37,540 bases of DNA, taken from the NCBI GenBank assembly GCA_902796905.1, contig CADBQU010000052.1:1-37540 (forward strand), given 5' to 3'. The notes under the pieces are model-generated. The model was given only the letters and a program-made list of their open reading frames with translations, was not told the DNA's origin and made no database searches. The stretch comes from Oscillospiraceae bacterium (GTDB lineage: Bacteria; Bacillota; Clostridia; Oscillospirales; Acutalibacteraceae). Of the stretch, positions 30,116-37,540 are shown one piece after another. Each line of letters starts with the position of its first letter. The stretch's first letter is position 1. Position numbers and translations under genes: made by a program.

Positions 30116-31921
30116 GTGTTTTATTTGGAAATGATTTCTTTTAAAAATGTAGATATTACCGGCGGCTTTTGGGCGGAACGCCAAAAAATAAACCGCGAAA
30201 CCACGGTTTATTCGGTTTATGACAGATTTAAAAGTACCGGAAGAATATCTACAATGGATTGCTCGTATAAAGAGGGCGACCCATACAAACCTCATATTTA
30301 TTGGGGAAGCGACGTTTTTAAGTGGATGGAAGGCGCCGCATATATTTTGGCAAAAAAAGAAGATAAAAAGCTGCACAAATTAGTAAACGATGTAATAGAC
30401 GATGTGGAAAAGGGTGTAGATGAAAACGGCTATTACAACTCTTATTTTAACAGCATAGGTATAACCGAGCCTAAATTTGCCGACAGAGATAAGCACGAGC
30501 TTTATTCGGCGGGGCATATGATTGAGGCGGCGGTGGCTTTATATAATGCTACCGGCGAAGACAGGCTTTTAAAAATTGCAATAAAAAATACAGATTATAT
30601 AGACAGAGTTTTCAGAATTGAACATTCGGCAAAATTTATTACTCCGGGACATGAAGAAATTGAACTTGCCTTAATAAAGCTTTATGACCTTTTAAAAGAA
30701 CCTAAGTATTTGGAGCTTGCAAAGTTTTTTGTTTTACAGAGAGGCAAAACAAAAGAACAGGAAATTTTTGCTAACGACGGCGGAGTATATTCGCAATCGC
30801 ATACCGATGTTTTGCACCAGACCGAAGCCGTAGGCCATGCCGTAAGAGCGGTTTATTTATACTGTGCAATAGCGGATTTGGCAAAAAGGTTAAACGATAA
30901 AGAATTGCAAAAAGCGGCAGAAACTTTATTTAATGATATTGCCGATAAAAAAATGTATATAACCGGCGGAATAGGGGCTCAAATTTTGGGTGAAGCTTTT
31001 TCGTGCAGATACGATTTGCCTAACAGAGACGCTTACGCCGAAACCTGCGCGGCTATAGGTTTGGCAATGTTTGCTTTAAGACTTAATAATCAAAACGAAG
31101 AAGAGCCTTGCTCCGAATATGCCGATGTTATAGAAAAAGCCATTTACAACGGAATGTTATCGGGTGTTTCTTTATCGGGAGACGCATTTTTTTACGAAAA
31201 CCCTTTGGCTGTGGATTTAGACGCTCTTAATATACCCAGAGGTCACGCATATTGCACGCAGCGTAAAAAAGTTTTCGAATGTTCTTGCTGCCCTCCGAAT
31301 ATTACAAGAATTATAGCAAGTATAGGGGATTATATATATTCTCAAAACAAAAGCCGTTTATTTGTAAATCAGTATATACAAAACAAGGCCGAAATTAACG
31401 GTAAAAAAGTTGAAATAACCACAGAATATCCCAAAAACGGAAAAATATTTATAAAAACCGAAAACAAAGAAATTGCATTAAGAAAACCATGTTGGTGCAA
31501 AAAGGTTATTTGCAGCCAAAAATATACCGAACAAAACGGATATTTATATTTTAACGATAATGAAATAAAAATAGAGTTTTTAATGGAGCCGGAGTTTTAT
31601 TATGCAAATAATAAAGTTCATGCCGATATATTTAAAACCGCTTTACAGTACGGTCCGGTAGTTTATTGTTTAGAAGAACAGGATCAAAACGAAAGTGTAT
31701 TTGCCTTAAAGGTTAACGTAAATGAAAAGCCCAAATTAATAAATGAAACTTTCGGCGGTTTAAATATTATAAAAGCCTTCGGAGAAGTTATAAATTATTC
31801 CGAAAATTCGCTGTATACTGCACAAAAGCCAAAATTAAAAAAAGCTGTGCTTAAGTATATTCCTTATTTTTCCTTTGCAAACAGAGGAGAAGACAATATG
31901 ACGGTTTGGGTCAATTATTAA
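30116..31921 (+). CDS. Glycoside hydrolase family 127 (DUF1680) protein, beta-L-arabinofuranosidase-like
   Basis: A 601-residue protein with an alpha/alpha-barrel core. DITGGFWAERQ near residue 13, YSAGHMIEAAVALY near 134, VYSQSHTDVLHQTEAVGHAVRA near 222-243, MYITGGIGA near 281, AYAETCAAIG near 308 and the metal-binding cysteine cluster FECSCCPPN near 385 match GH127. The family releases terminal beta-L-arabinofuranose using a zinc-bound cysteine nucleophile. No signal peptide, so it acts inside the cell. The start is uncertain: GTG at 30116 or ATG at 30131, neither with a strong ribosome site. No sugar transporter is adjacent. Confidence 0.82.
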   Translation: MFYLEMISFKNVDITGGFWAERQKINRETTVYSVYDRFKSTGRISTMDCSYKEGDPYKPHIYWGSDVFKWMEGAAYILAKKEDKKLHKLVNDVIDDVEKGVDENGYYNSYFNSIGITEPKFADRDKHELYSAGHMIEAAVALYNATGEDRLLKIAIKNTDYIDRVFRIEHSAKFITPGHEEIELALIKLYDLLKEPKYLELAKFFVLQRGKTKEQEIFANDGGVYSQSHTDVLHQTEAVGHAVRAVYLYCAIADLAKRLNDKELQKAAETLFNDIADKKMYITGGIGAQILGEAFSCRYDLPNRDAYAETCAAIGLAMFALRLNNQNEEEPCSEYADVIEKAIYNGMLSGVSLSGDAFFYENPLAVDLDALNIPRGHAYCTQRKKVFECSCCPPNITRIIASIGDYIYSQNKSRLFVNQYIQNKAEINGKKVEITTEYPKNGKIFIKTENKEIALRKPCWCKKVICSQKYTEQNGYLYFNDNEIKIEFLMEPEFYYANNKVHADIFKTALQYGPVVYCLEEQDQNESVFALKVNVNEKPKLINETFGGLNIIKAFGEVINYSENSLYTAQKPKLKKAVLKYIPYFSFANRGEDNMTVWVNY

Positions 31922-32082
31922 TATTTAAACTGTTTAATATTCAGTTACAAATGAAAATTTTATCCGTTAGAACCGATTTGTTATTTGTTATTATAAATTG
32001 CAACGGAAAGATGTATAAATAAAAAAATAATGCATAAAATATTCTTGCAAAAATAAAACATTACCAAAGAAAGGAATATTTT

Positions 32083-32613
32083 ATGAAATTAACTGAAAAA
32101 GAAACTATGCTTTTACAAGACCTTAAAAAGCAGGAACAGGTTTGTATTGATAAATACGGACAGTATGCCGGCACCGCTGGAGACGCTTCTTTAAAACGCC
32201 TTTTTAAAGAAATAGGTTCGGTAGAAAGAAATCATTTAAATACTATAAATAATATTTTAGAAGGCAAGGCAATTTCTGCCGGAAGCAAAAGCAAAAGTAC
32301 CAAAAGCCAAAGCGCTAATGCAAATCAGACACAAACACAAAGCGCAAAACAAACCGCAAAGCAAACTAAAATGGAGCAAAATGCCAAAAGCTCCACTACA
32401 GTTAAAGCCAAAAGCAAAACTTGGGAAAACGATAAGTTTTTATGCAACGACCTGCTTGCAACCGAAAAATATGTTTCGAGCTGTTACAATACAAGCGTTT
32501 TTGAATGTGCTCAACCGGCTTTAAGAAATGCTTTAAACCATATTCAAAAAGAAGAACAGGAACACGGAAAATTACTGTACGATTATATGAACACCAACGG
32601 AATGTATAATTAA
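32083..32613 (+). CDS. CotF-family spore coat protein
   Basis: A 176-residue protein with two helical parts: TEKETMLLQDLKKQEQVCIDKYGQYAG at the N terminus and FLCNDLLATEKYVSSCYN near 125 continuing to HIQKEEQEHGKLLYDYMN. They are separated by a 50-residue S/K/Q/T-rich linker (about 64-115). The ferritin-like pair of helices with DLLATEKY is typical of CotF, found in the coats of Bacillus and Clostridia spores. AGAAAGGA lies upstream. A CATAAAATA motif near 32033 resembles a sigma-K -10 element, but no matching -35 was established. It supports a spore-forming host. Confidence 0.83.
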   Translation: MKLTEKETMLLQDLKKQEQVCIDKYGQYAGTAGDASLKRLFKEIGSVERNHLNTINNILEGKAISAGSKSKSTKSQSANANQTQTQSAKQTAKQTKMEQNAKSSTTVKAKSKTWENDKFLCNDLLATEKYVSSCYNTSVFECAQPALRNALNHIQKEEQEHGKLLYDYMNTNGMYN

Positions 32614-32631
32614 TTTTTTGTTTTCCGCTGC

Positions 32632-32713
32632 TGCGGTTTTTAAGCAAACCTACGGTTTGCAAAACGCCGAAAGCTTTCGGCGTTTTAAAGGCGAAGCCTT
32701 TTTAAAAACTGCA
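32632..32713 (+). repeat. Cloverleaf repeat, copy F
   Basis: Outer stem TGCGGTTTTT (32632-32641) with AAAAACTGCA (32704-32713), one G-U pair. Arms: 32644-32660 (GCAAACC, TAC, GGTTTGC), 32661-32686 (26-bp perfect palindrome centred on AAGCTT) and 32687-32701 (AAAGGC, GAA, GCCTTT). It begins 18 nt after the coat gene. Confidence 0.87.
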
Positions 32714-32725
32714 TAAATAAAATGT

Positions 32726-32754
32726 TTGACAATTAACCAATTATTTGCTAAAAT
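32726..32754 (+). promoter_or_regulatory. Sigma-A promoter of the metK leader
   Basis: TTGACA (32726-32731), a 17-nt spacer and TAAAAT (32749-32754). Confidence 0.8.
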
Positions 32755-32782
32755 AAAATACGGTAAAGAAAATAATTGTATC

Positions 32783-32956
32783 CTTATCGAGAGAGGCAGA
32801 GGGACTGGCCCTGCGAAGCCCGGCAACCTTATATAAGTAAGGTGCTAAATCCTGCGGAATTTCCGAAAGATAAGGCAATCATAAAAACTGGCATTTTAAT
32901 GGTTAATTTTAAAATTTTGTTTTTACGGCTGCCTTTTTTAAGGCAGTTTTTATTTT
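32783..32956 (+). ncRNA. SAM-I (S-box) riboswitch with terminator, upstream of metK
   Basis: The aptamer spans 32783-32874. P1 is CTTATC with GATAAG, and the conserved core has GAGAGGCAGAGGGACTGGCC, the AAGCCCGGCAACC kink-turn region and GGTGCTAAATCC. A terminator hairpin CTGCCTT/AAGGCAG (32929-32946) with a T-tail follows. AAGGCA in and after the P1 3' strand (32872-32877) can pair with TGCCTT of the terminator (32930-32935) as antiterminator. With SAM bound, P1 forms and transcription stops, so metK is on when SAM is low. Confidence 0.94.
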
Positions 32957-33027
32957 TGTAAAATATTTTATAATTTGCACTAATTAAATACTGATAAAAT
33001 TTAATACATATAATTAATCTTTTTTAA

Positions 33028-33107
33028 GCCCGGATAAACGTTTATTACTTGATTACGGTTATTATAAACCGAAAATTTTATTAAAATATAAAATTTAAAT
33101 CCGGGGC
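33028..33107 (+). ncRNA. Second structured leader segment before metK
   Basis: GCCCGGAT (33028-33035) pairs with ATCCGGGGC (33099-33107, one bulged G). Inside are the palindrome TAAACGTTTA (33035-33044) and a CGGTT-ATTATA-AACCG hairpin (33056-33071). It lies between the SAM-I terminator and metK. No known motif; it could affect translation or mRNA stability. Confidence 0.35.
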
Positions 33108-33136
33108 AAAAATATAAAAATGGAGGAATGGAAAAA

Positions 33137-34318
33137 ATGAAACAGTTGTTTACTTCAGAATCGGTAACCGAAGGTCATCCCGATAAAGTTTGTGATAAAA
33201 TTTCCGACGCTATTTTGGATGAAATATTAAAAAACGATAAAACGGCGCATGTTGCCTGCGAAACTTTTTGCACTACAGGCGTTATAACCGTTATGGGTGA
33301 AATATCTACTTCTTGTTATGTGGATATTCCTAAAATTGTTCGTTCTACCGTATGCGAAATAGGATATAACAGCGAAAAGGCCGGATTTGACGGAAACACC
33401 TGCGCCGTTTTAACTGCTATAGACGAACAATCTCCCGATATTGCTATGGGTGTTAATCATTCTTTGGAAAATAAAGAACACAGCAGCGACCCGTTTGATT
33501 TAAACGGAGCCGGAGACCAGGGAATGATGTTTGGATATGCCTGCGATGAAACAAAAGAATTAATGCCGCTTTCGGCTTCTTTGGCACATTTGCTTGCAAA
33601 AAGACTTACGGCTGTAAGAAAAGAGGGAATATTGCCGTATTTATGTCCCGACGGTAAAACTCAGGTAACGGTAGAATATAATGACGGAGTTATTACCCGT
33701 ATAGACAGCGTTGTAGTATCCAGTCAGCATACCGCTGATGTAGAAATAGACGATTTAAGAAAAGATATAAAAGAATACGTTATAAACCCAATAGTAGGGG
33801 AACTGATTGATAAAGATACAAAAATTTATATTAACCCCACGGGAAGGTTTGTTATAGGCGGTCCTCAGGGAGATACGGGATTAACCGGAAGAAAAATTAT
33901 TGTTGATACATACGGCGGAGTGGCACGGCACGGCGGCGGAGCTTTTTCGGGCAAAGACCCTTCAAAAGTGGACAGAAGCGCAGCGTACGCCGCAAGATAC
34001 GTGGCAAAAAATATAGTGGCGGCAAAGCTTGCCAAAAAGGCGGAAGTTCAGGTAGCTTACGCTATAGGCGTTGCAAAACCCGTTTCGGTTTTTGTTGATA
34101 CTTTCGGTACCGGTACGGTAAGCGACGAAAAAATAGCAAAAGCGGTAAGCAAGGTTTTTGATTTAAGACCGGCGGCTATAATTAAAAACTTGGATTTATT
34201 AAAACCTATTTATAAACAACTTGCCGCATACGGACATTTCGGACGTGAAGAATTAAATTTATCTTTTGAAAAAACCGATAAGGTTGAAGATCTTTTAAAA
34301 GAAATTGAAAAACTATAA
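33137..34318 (+). CDS. metK: S-adenosylmethionine synthetase
   Basis: 393 residues from the ATG at 33137, which lies 10 nt after GGAGG (33122-33126). The ATG at 33128 is only 1 nt from that site and less likely. The enzyme joins ATP and methionine to give SAM. It shows [32 protein letters not shown] near 118, [21 protein letters not shown] near 240 and [19 protein letters not shown] near 264. It is controlled by the SAM-I riboswitch just upstream. Confidence 0.96.
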   Translation: MKQLFTSESVTEGHPDKVCDKISDAILDEILKNDKTAHVACETFCTTGVITVMGEISTSCYVDIPKIVRSTVCEIGYNSEKAGFDGNTCAVLTAIDEQSPDIAMGVNHSLENKEHSSDPFDLNGAGDQGMMFGYACDETKELMPLSASLAHLLAKRLTAVRKEGILPYLCPDGKTQVTVEYNDGVITRIDSVVVSSQHTADVEIDDLRKDIKEYVINPIVGELIDKDTKIYINPTGRFVIGGPQGDTGLTGRKIIVDTYGGVARHGGGAFSGKDPSKVDRSAAYAARYVAKNIVAAKLAKKAEVQVAYAIGVAKPVSVFVDTFGTGTVSDEKIAKAVSKVFDLRPAAIIKNLDLLKPIYKQLAAYGHFGREELNLSFEKTDKVEDLLKEIEKL

Positions 34319-34424
34319 AAAATTATAAGAATTATAAAAGCTATAGAAGTATAGAAGTATAAATTTTTTCGGCAAAAAACAAATAAAAAACTAAATATAT
34401 AAATAAAATAAAAGAAGGATTAAA

Positions 34425-34961
34425 ATGAGTTTTTATACGTTAAAAATTGCAGGATTAGAAAGAAAATTAGAGCGTTTTCCGGTAAACGATAAAATGGATA
34501 TAGCCGGATTTATAATTTTCGGAGATGTGGAACTTACCGTAAAAGGTTCCGAAGAGCTTTTGAAAAAAGTGCCGGAATTTGACGTTATAGTAACACCCGA
34601 AGCCAAAAGCATACCCATAGCTTACGAAATGGCAAGACAGTCGGGAAAACCGTATATAGTTGCAAGAAAAGGCTTAAAGGTTTATATGAAAAAAGCCGTT
34701 GAAGTGGAAGTAACCAGCATTACCACCCAAAAAGTACAGCATTTATACTTGGGCGAAAACGATATGGAACTTTTAAAAGGAAAAAGAGTTTTAATTGTAG
34801 ACGATGTAATTTCTACCGGAGAAAGTTTAACTGCTGTAAGAGAATTGGTTGAAAAAGCCGGCGGAAAAGAAGCGGCTTCCTGCGCATTTCTGGCCGAAGG
34901 CGACGCAGCCGACAGGAAAGATATAATTTTTCTTGAAAAGCTTCCGTTGTTTTTTAAATAA
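34425..34961 (+). CDS. Phosphoribosyltransferase, adenine phosphoribosyltransferase-like
   Basis: A 178-residue type I PRTase with the PRPP loop VLIVDDVISTGES near residue 123 and VTPEAKSIPIAYEMARQSGKPYIVARK near 66. Length and layout resemble Apt (about 170), but the N terminus (FYTLKIAGLERKLERFPVND) differs from the typical Apt start, so xanthine or another base is possible. AAGAAGG lies upstream. It follows metK by 106 nt. Adenine recycling would fit beside SAM-dependent methylation, but the link is inferred. Confidence 0.72.
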   Translation: MSFYTLKIAGLERKLERFPVNDKMDIAGFIIFGDVELTVKGSEELLKKVPEFDVIVTPEAKSIPIAYEMARQSGKPYIVARKGLKVYMKKAVEVEVTSITTQKVQHLYLGENDMELLKGKRVLIVDDVISTGESLTAVRELVEKAGGKEAASCAFLAEGDAADRKDIIFLEKLPLFFK

Positions 34962-35088
34962 TAATTATTGATGTTTTTTTAAATATTTGTTTTTTATGTT
35001 TTTATAAAACCTTTGCCACAGCTTAAACGACGGTAAAAACCAAATGAAAACATTAAAAAAATTATATTTAAAAATTTTAAAAAATAGC

Positions 35089-35117
35089 TTGACAAAGTTT
35101 TTTTAAAGTGCTAAACT
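35089..35117 (+). promoter_or_regulatory. Sigma-A promoter of the T-box leader
   Basis: TTGACA (35089-35094), a 17-nt spacer and TAAACT (35112-35117). Confidence 0.75.
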
Positions 35118-35149
35118 GTGTATAGTTTAAAAATTAAATACGCTTTTTA

Positions 35150-35411
35150 AAGGCTATGACGAAGACGGCGTAGATTTCTTTCTTTCAGAGAGTTGGTGGC
35201 AGGTGTGAACCAACAGTAAAGTATCTTACAAGCTTATCCCTTCCGAGCCGGCAGCCCGAAAGCATTTTTTGCGAGTAGACGTTGCACGTGATGCTGCGTT
35301 AATGTAAAGGAATTGTTGGATTCCGAAGTGGTGGTTTAACCGCAATTTGAGTGGTACCGCGGGTAAAGATTATTACTCGTCTCAAAGTTTTCTTTGAGAC
35401 GGGTTTTTTTA
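35150..35411 (+). ncRNA. T-box leader, probably leucine-responsive
   Basis: Stem I runs from GGCT (35152-35155) to AGCC (35253-35256) with the conserved CAGAGAG and GGTGTGAACC distal segments. The T-box sequence GAGTGGTACCGCGG is at 35350-35363. The terminator stem is CGTCTCAAAG/CTTTGAGACG (35378-35401) followed by T7. The specifier region reads AAGCTTATCCC. CTT (35233-35235) followed by A best fits the consensus position, and the overlapping TTA is also leucine. The TGGT acceptor-binding bulge predicts discriminator A73, consistent with tRNA-Leu and against serine. Uncharged tRNA should switch on the downstream gene. Confidence 0.88.
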
Positions 35412-35485
35412 TTTTTATTTTAATTTTTAATATTTAATTTTAAATTTAATTAAAAAACAAAATTTATAAAAAAGGAGAATGGATT

Positions 35486-37540
35486 ATGGCATTGGAATCA
35501 ACCGAAAAACTTTTAGAGGTAGCTTTTAGAATTAAGGAGATGCGCGAAATAAAAGGCTTATCTTTAGAAGAAATGGCAAAATCTACGGAAGTTTCTTTAA
35601 GCGATTACAAAAAATACGAAAACGGAGAACTTGATTTTCCTTTTACTTTTATTCATAAATGTTCGCTTACTTTGGGCGTAGGTATTATGGATTTGCTTGA
35701 AGGCGAAAGTGCTCACCTTTCCACATATACCGTTACAAGAAAAGGCGAAGGACAGCAAACCGCAAAAGAAAACGGAATAGATATTAAAAATATGGCTCCG
35801 TTATTTAACAAAAAAATTGCCGAGCCCTACTATGTACATTACAGTTACGAAGAAGAATTACAAAAAAAGTCTATACATTTAACAAAGCACTCCGGTCAGG
35901 AATTCGACTTGGTTATGAGCGGCAGACTTAAAGTTCAGGTCGGCAACAACATAGAATATTTAAACGAGGGCGACAGCATTTATTATAACAGCTCGCTTCC
36001 GCACGGAATGATAGCCGTAGACGGCAAAGACTGTTACTTTGTGGCTGTGGTTTTGCCGGGCGAAGATATGGAAGAACAAAACGTAAGCGAAACTCTGTTT
36101 TACCCTCATAAGGTTATAGATAAAAAATATGCGTGTTCAAAATTTGTTAAACCTACCGAGGACGAAAACGGAAGACTTTTAAAAATTGATTTTGAAAACG
36201 AGGACAAGTTTAATTTTGCTTTTGATATTGTAGATGTTATAGCTAAAAAAGAGCCCAATAAGCTTGCAATGCTGCATATAGATAAAGATAAAAAAGAGCG
36301 CAGATTTACTTTTAAAGATATGAAAAGGGCCTCTAACCAATGTGCCAACTATTTTAAATCATTGGGAATTAAAAAAGGCGACAAAGTAATGCTTATATTA
36401 AAAAGGCATTATCAGTTTTGGTTTAGCATTTTGGCGTTGCATAAATTGGGCGCAATTGCAATACCGGCAACAAATCAGCTTCAGGAACACGATTTAACCT
36501 ACAGATTTAATAAAGCGGGCGTAAAAGCGGTTATATGCACCGCGGACGGCGATGTGGCGCATCAGGTGGATTTGGCTCAAAAAGAAAGCCCCACTTTGGT
36601 TACCAAAGTATTGGTTGGCAAAACCGAAAGAGAAGGCTGGCATAATTTTAACGAAGAATATCCGCTTTTCAGCGCACATTACTACAGAACAGAGGAAACA
36701 CCTTGCGGAAACGATGATATGATAATGTTCTTTACAAGCGGAACTACGGGATATCCAAAATTGGCTGTTCACAGCTATAAATATGCTTTGGGACATTACA
36801 TAACGGCAAAATATTGGCACGGAGCCGATGAAAACGGATTACATTTTACTATTTCCGAAACCGGTTGGGGAAAAGCACTATGGGGTAAATTGTACGGTCA
36901 GTGGATGTGTGAATGTGCCGTATTTACATACGACTTCGACAGGTTCTCGGCTTCCGATATTTTGCCTATGTTTAAAAAGTATAATATTACTACATTCTGC
37001 GCTCCGCCTACCATGCTTAGAATGATGATAAAAGAAGATATAAGCAGGTACGATTTATCTTCAATTAAAAATATGACAACCGCCGGCGAAGCCTTAAACC
37101 CCGAAGTATACAGACAATTTGAAAAAGCTACGGGACTTAAAATACTTGAAGGCTTCGGTCAAACGGAATTAACTCTTACAATAGGCAATTTAAACGGAAA
37201 CCCACACAAATTGGGCTCTATGGGCAAACCCGTACCGCTTTACGACGTAGATATAGTGGACGAAAACGGAAATACCGTACCTATAGGCGAAACGGGAGAA
37301 ATTGTTGTAAAATATAACGAAAATAAACTTCCGTGCGGTTTGTTTAAAGGATATTTTGAAGACGAAGAAAAAACAAAAGAAGTTATGCATGACGGCTATT
37401 ATCATACGGGAGATACGGCGTGGAAAGATGAAGACGGATTTTACTGGTATGTGGGAAGAGTAGACGACGTTATAAAATCTTCGGGATACAGAATAGGACC
37501 GTTTGAAATAGAAAGCGTAATAATGGAATTGCCTTATGTA
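35486..37540 (+). CDS. XRE-cupin-acyl-CoA synthetase fusion (3' end outside window)
   Basis: At least 685 residues, with no stop before the window edge. The ATG at 35486 is 7 nt after AAAGGAGA. Domains: XRE-type HTH (about 10-65, IKEMREIKGLSLEEMAKSTEVS), cupin (about 130-200, SGQEFDLVMSGRLKVQVG ... GDSIYYNSSLPHG), then an AMP-forming synthetase from about 235. The synthetase has the P-loop FFTSGTTGYPK near 415, GFGQTE near 556, YHTGD near 638 and the hinge GRVDDVIKSSGYRIGPFE near 655. The synthetase resembles the acetyl/medium-chain acyl-CoA type. DNA-binding-like and sensor domains on the same chain suggest local regulation by ligand. T-box control by an amino acid suggests a role in making that amino acid, for example activation of a branched-chain acid. 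Confidence 0.88.
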   Translation, partial: MALESTEKLLEVAFRIKEMREIKGLSLEEMAKSTEVSLSDYKKYENGELDFPFTFIHKCSLTLGVGIMDLLEGESAHLSTYTVTRKGEGQQTAKENGIDIKNMAPLFNKKIAEPYYVHYSYEEELQKKSIHLTKHSGQEFDLVMSGRLKVQVGNNIEYLNEGDSIYYNSSLPHGMIAVDGKDCYFVAVVLPGEDMEEQNVSETLFYPHKVIDKKYACSKFVKPTEDENGRLLKIDFENEDKFNFAFDIVDVIAKKEPNKLAMLHIDKDKKERRFTFKDMKRASNQCANYFKSLGIKKGDKVMLILKRHYQFWFSILALHKLGAIAIPATNQLQEHDLTYRFNKAGVKAVICTADGDVAHQVDLAQKESPTLVTKVLVGKTEREGWHNFNEEYPLFSAHYYRTEETPCGNDDMIMFFTSGTTGYPKLAVHSYKYALGHYITAKYWHGADENGLHFTISETGWGKALWGKLYGQWMCECAVFTYDFDRFSASDILPMFKKYNITTFCAPPTMLRMMIKEDISRYDLSSIKNMTTAGEALNPEVYRQFEKATGLKILEGFGQTELTLTIGNLNGNPHKLGSMGKPVPLYDVDIVDENGNTVPIGETGEIVVKYNENKLPCGLFKGYFEDEEKTKEVMHDGYYHTGDTAWKDEDGFYWYVGRVDDVIKSSGYRIGPFEIESVIMELPYV

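Overview
The window is a strongly AT-rich chromosomal stretch from an anaerobic, spore-forming Clostridia-type Firmicute. The evidence is a CotF-family coat protein, a GlpP antiterminator, a SAM-I riboswitch, a T-box leader, B12-dependent methionine synthase with a separate activation protein, and AAGGAG-type ribosome binding sites throughout. No phage, insertion sequence, CRISPR array, tRNA or rRNA gene was seen. Species cannot be named from the sequence alone.

Layout: (1) 1-1010, a tail of unknown sequence, a cloverleaf repeat and a RelQ-type small alarmone synthetase. (2) 1042-12232, an unusual cluster between two paralogous AraC regulators (shared DWYWSCR-RSYF block): two half-size ABC exporters, a nucleotidyltransferase-like protein, a thymidylate-kinase-like protein, an acyl carrier protein, a stand-alone AMP-forming ligase, a CYTH triphosphate-tunnel protein and a BtrH/C39-like cysteine-fold protein. 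Four of the joins overlap and a fifth is 5 nt. It looks like a small biosynthesis-and-export system that matches no standard NRPS, PKS or RiPP layout. (3) 12287-17430, glpP with its own promoter and leader terminator, an mgtC-like gene, and a GlpA-like / GlpB-like / DUF1667 redox trio. (4) 17634-22415, an amino-sugar operon nagB-nagA-GH20 on the minus strand, divergent from an AraC regulator, with overlapping face-to-face promoters and 21-bp-spaced direct repeats. (5) 22664-23290, a divergent XRE regulator and zinc-ribbon membrane protein. (6) 23493-29909, a promoter-operator-small-ORF-terminator unit, then metY, metF, a MetH activation protein and metH. (7) 30007-32613, a GH127-type glycosidase and a CotF-type coat protein. 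(8) 32726-34961, SAM-I riboswitch, metK and a phosphoribosyltransferase. (9) 35089-37540, a T-box leader (best read as leucine) in front of an XRE-cupin-acyl-CoA synthetase fusion that runs off the end.

The most striking non-genic feature is a family of intergenic repeats of 78-92 nt (seven full copies plus a minimal one). Each folds into an outer stem closing three hairpins, and nearly every base is used in pairing. One half is conserved in most copies (outer GCGGTTTT/AAAACCGC stem and an AAAAGGC-NNN-GCCTTTT arm). The other arms differ completely in sequence but remain self-complementary. One copy has a different outer stem with the same architecture, and one copy is the bare outer stem with a TTT loop. 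Two copies overlap over-extended reading frames of genes (GH20 and metH), whose true starts lie further in.

Functionally the window joins sulfur/methyl metabolism (metY, metF, metH, metK, all recognisable) with amino-sugar and glycerol-phosphate use, and adds the uncharacterised AraC-bracketed cluster.
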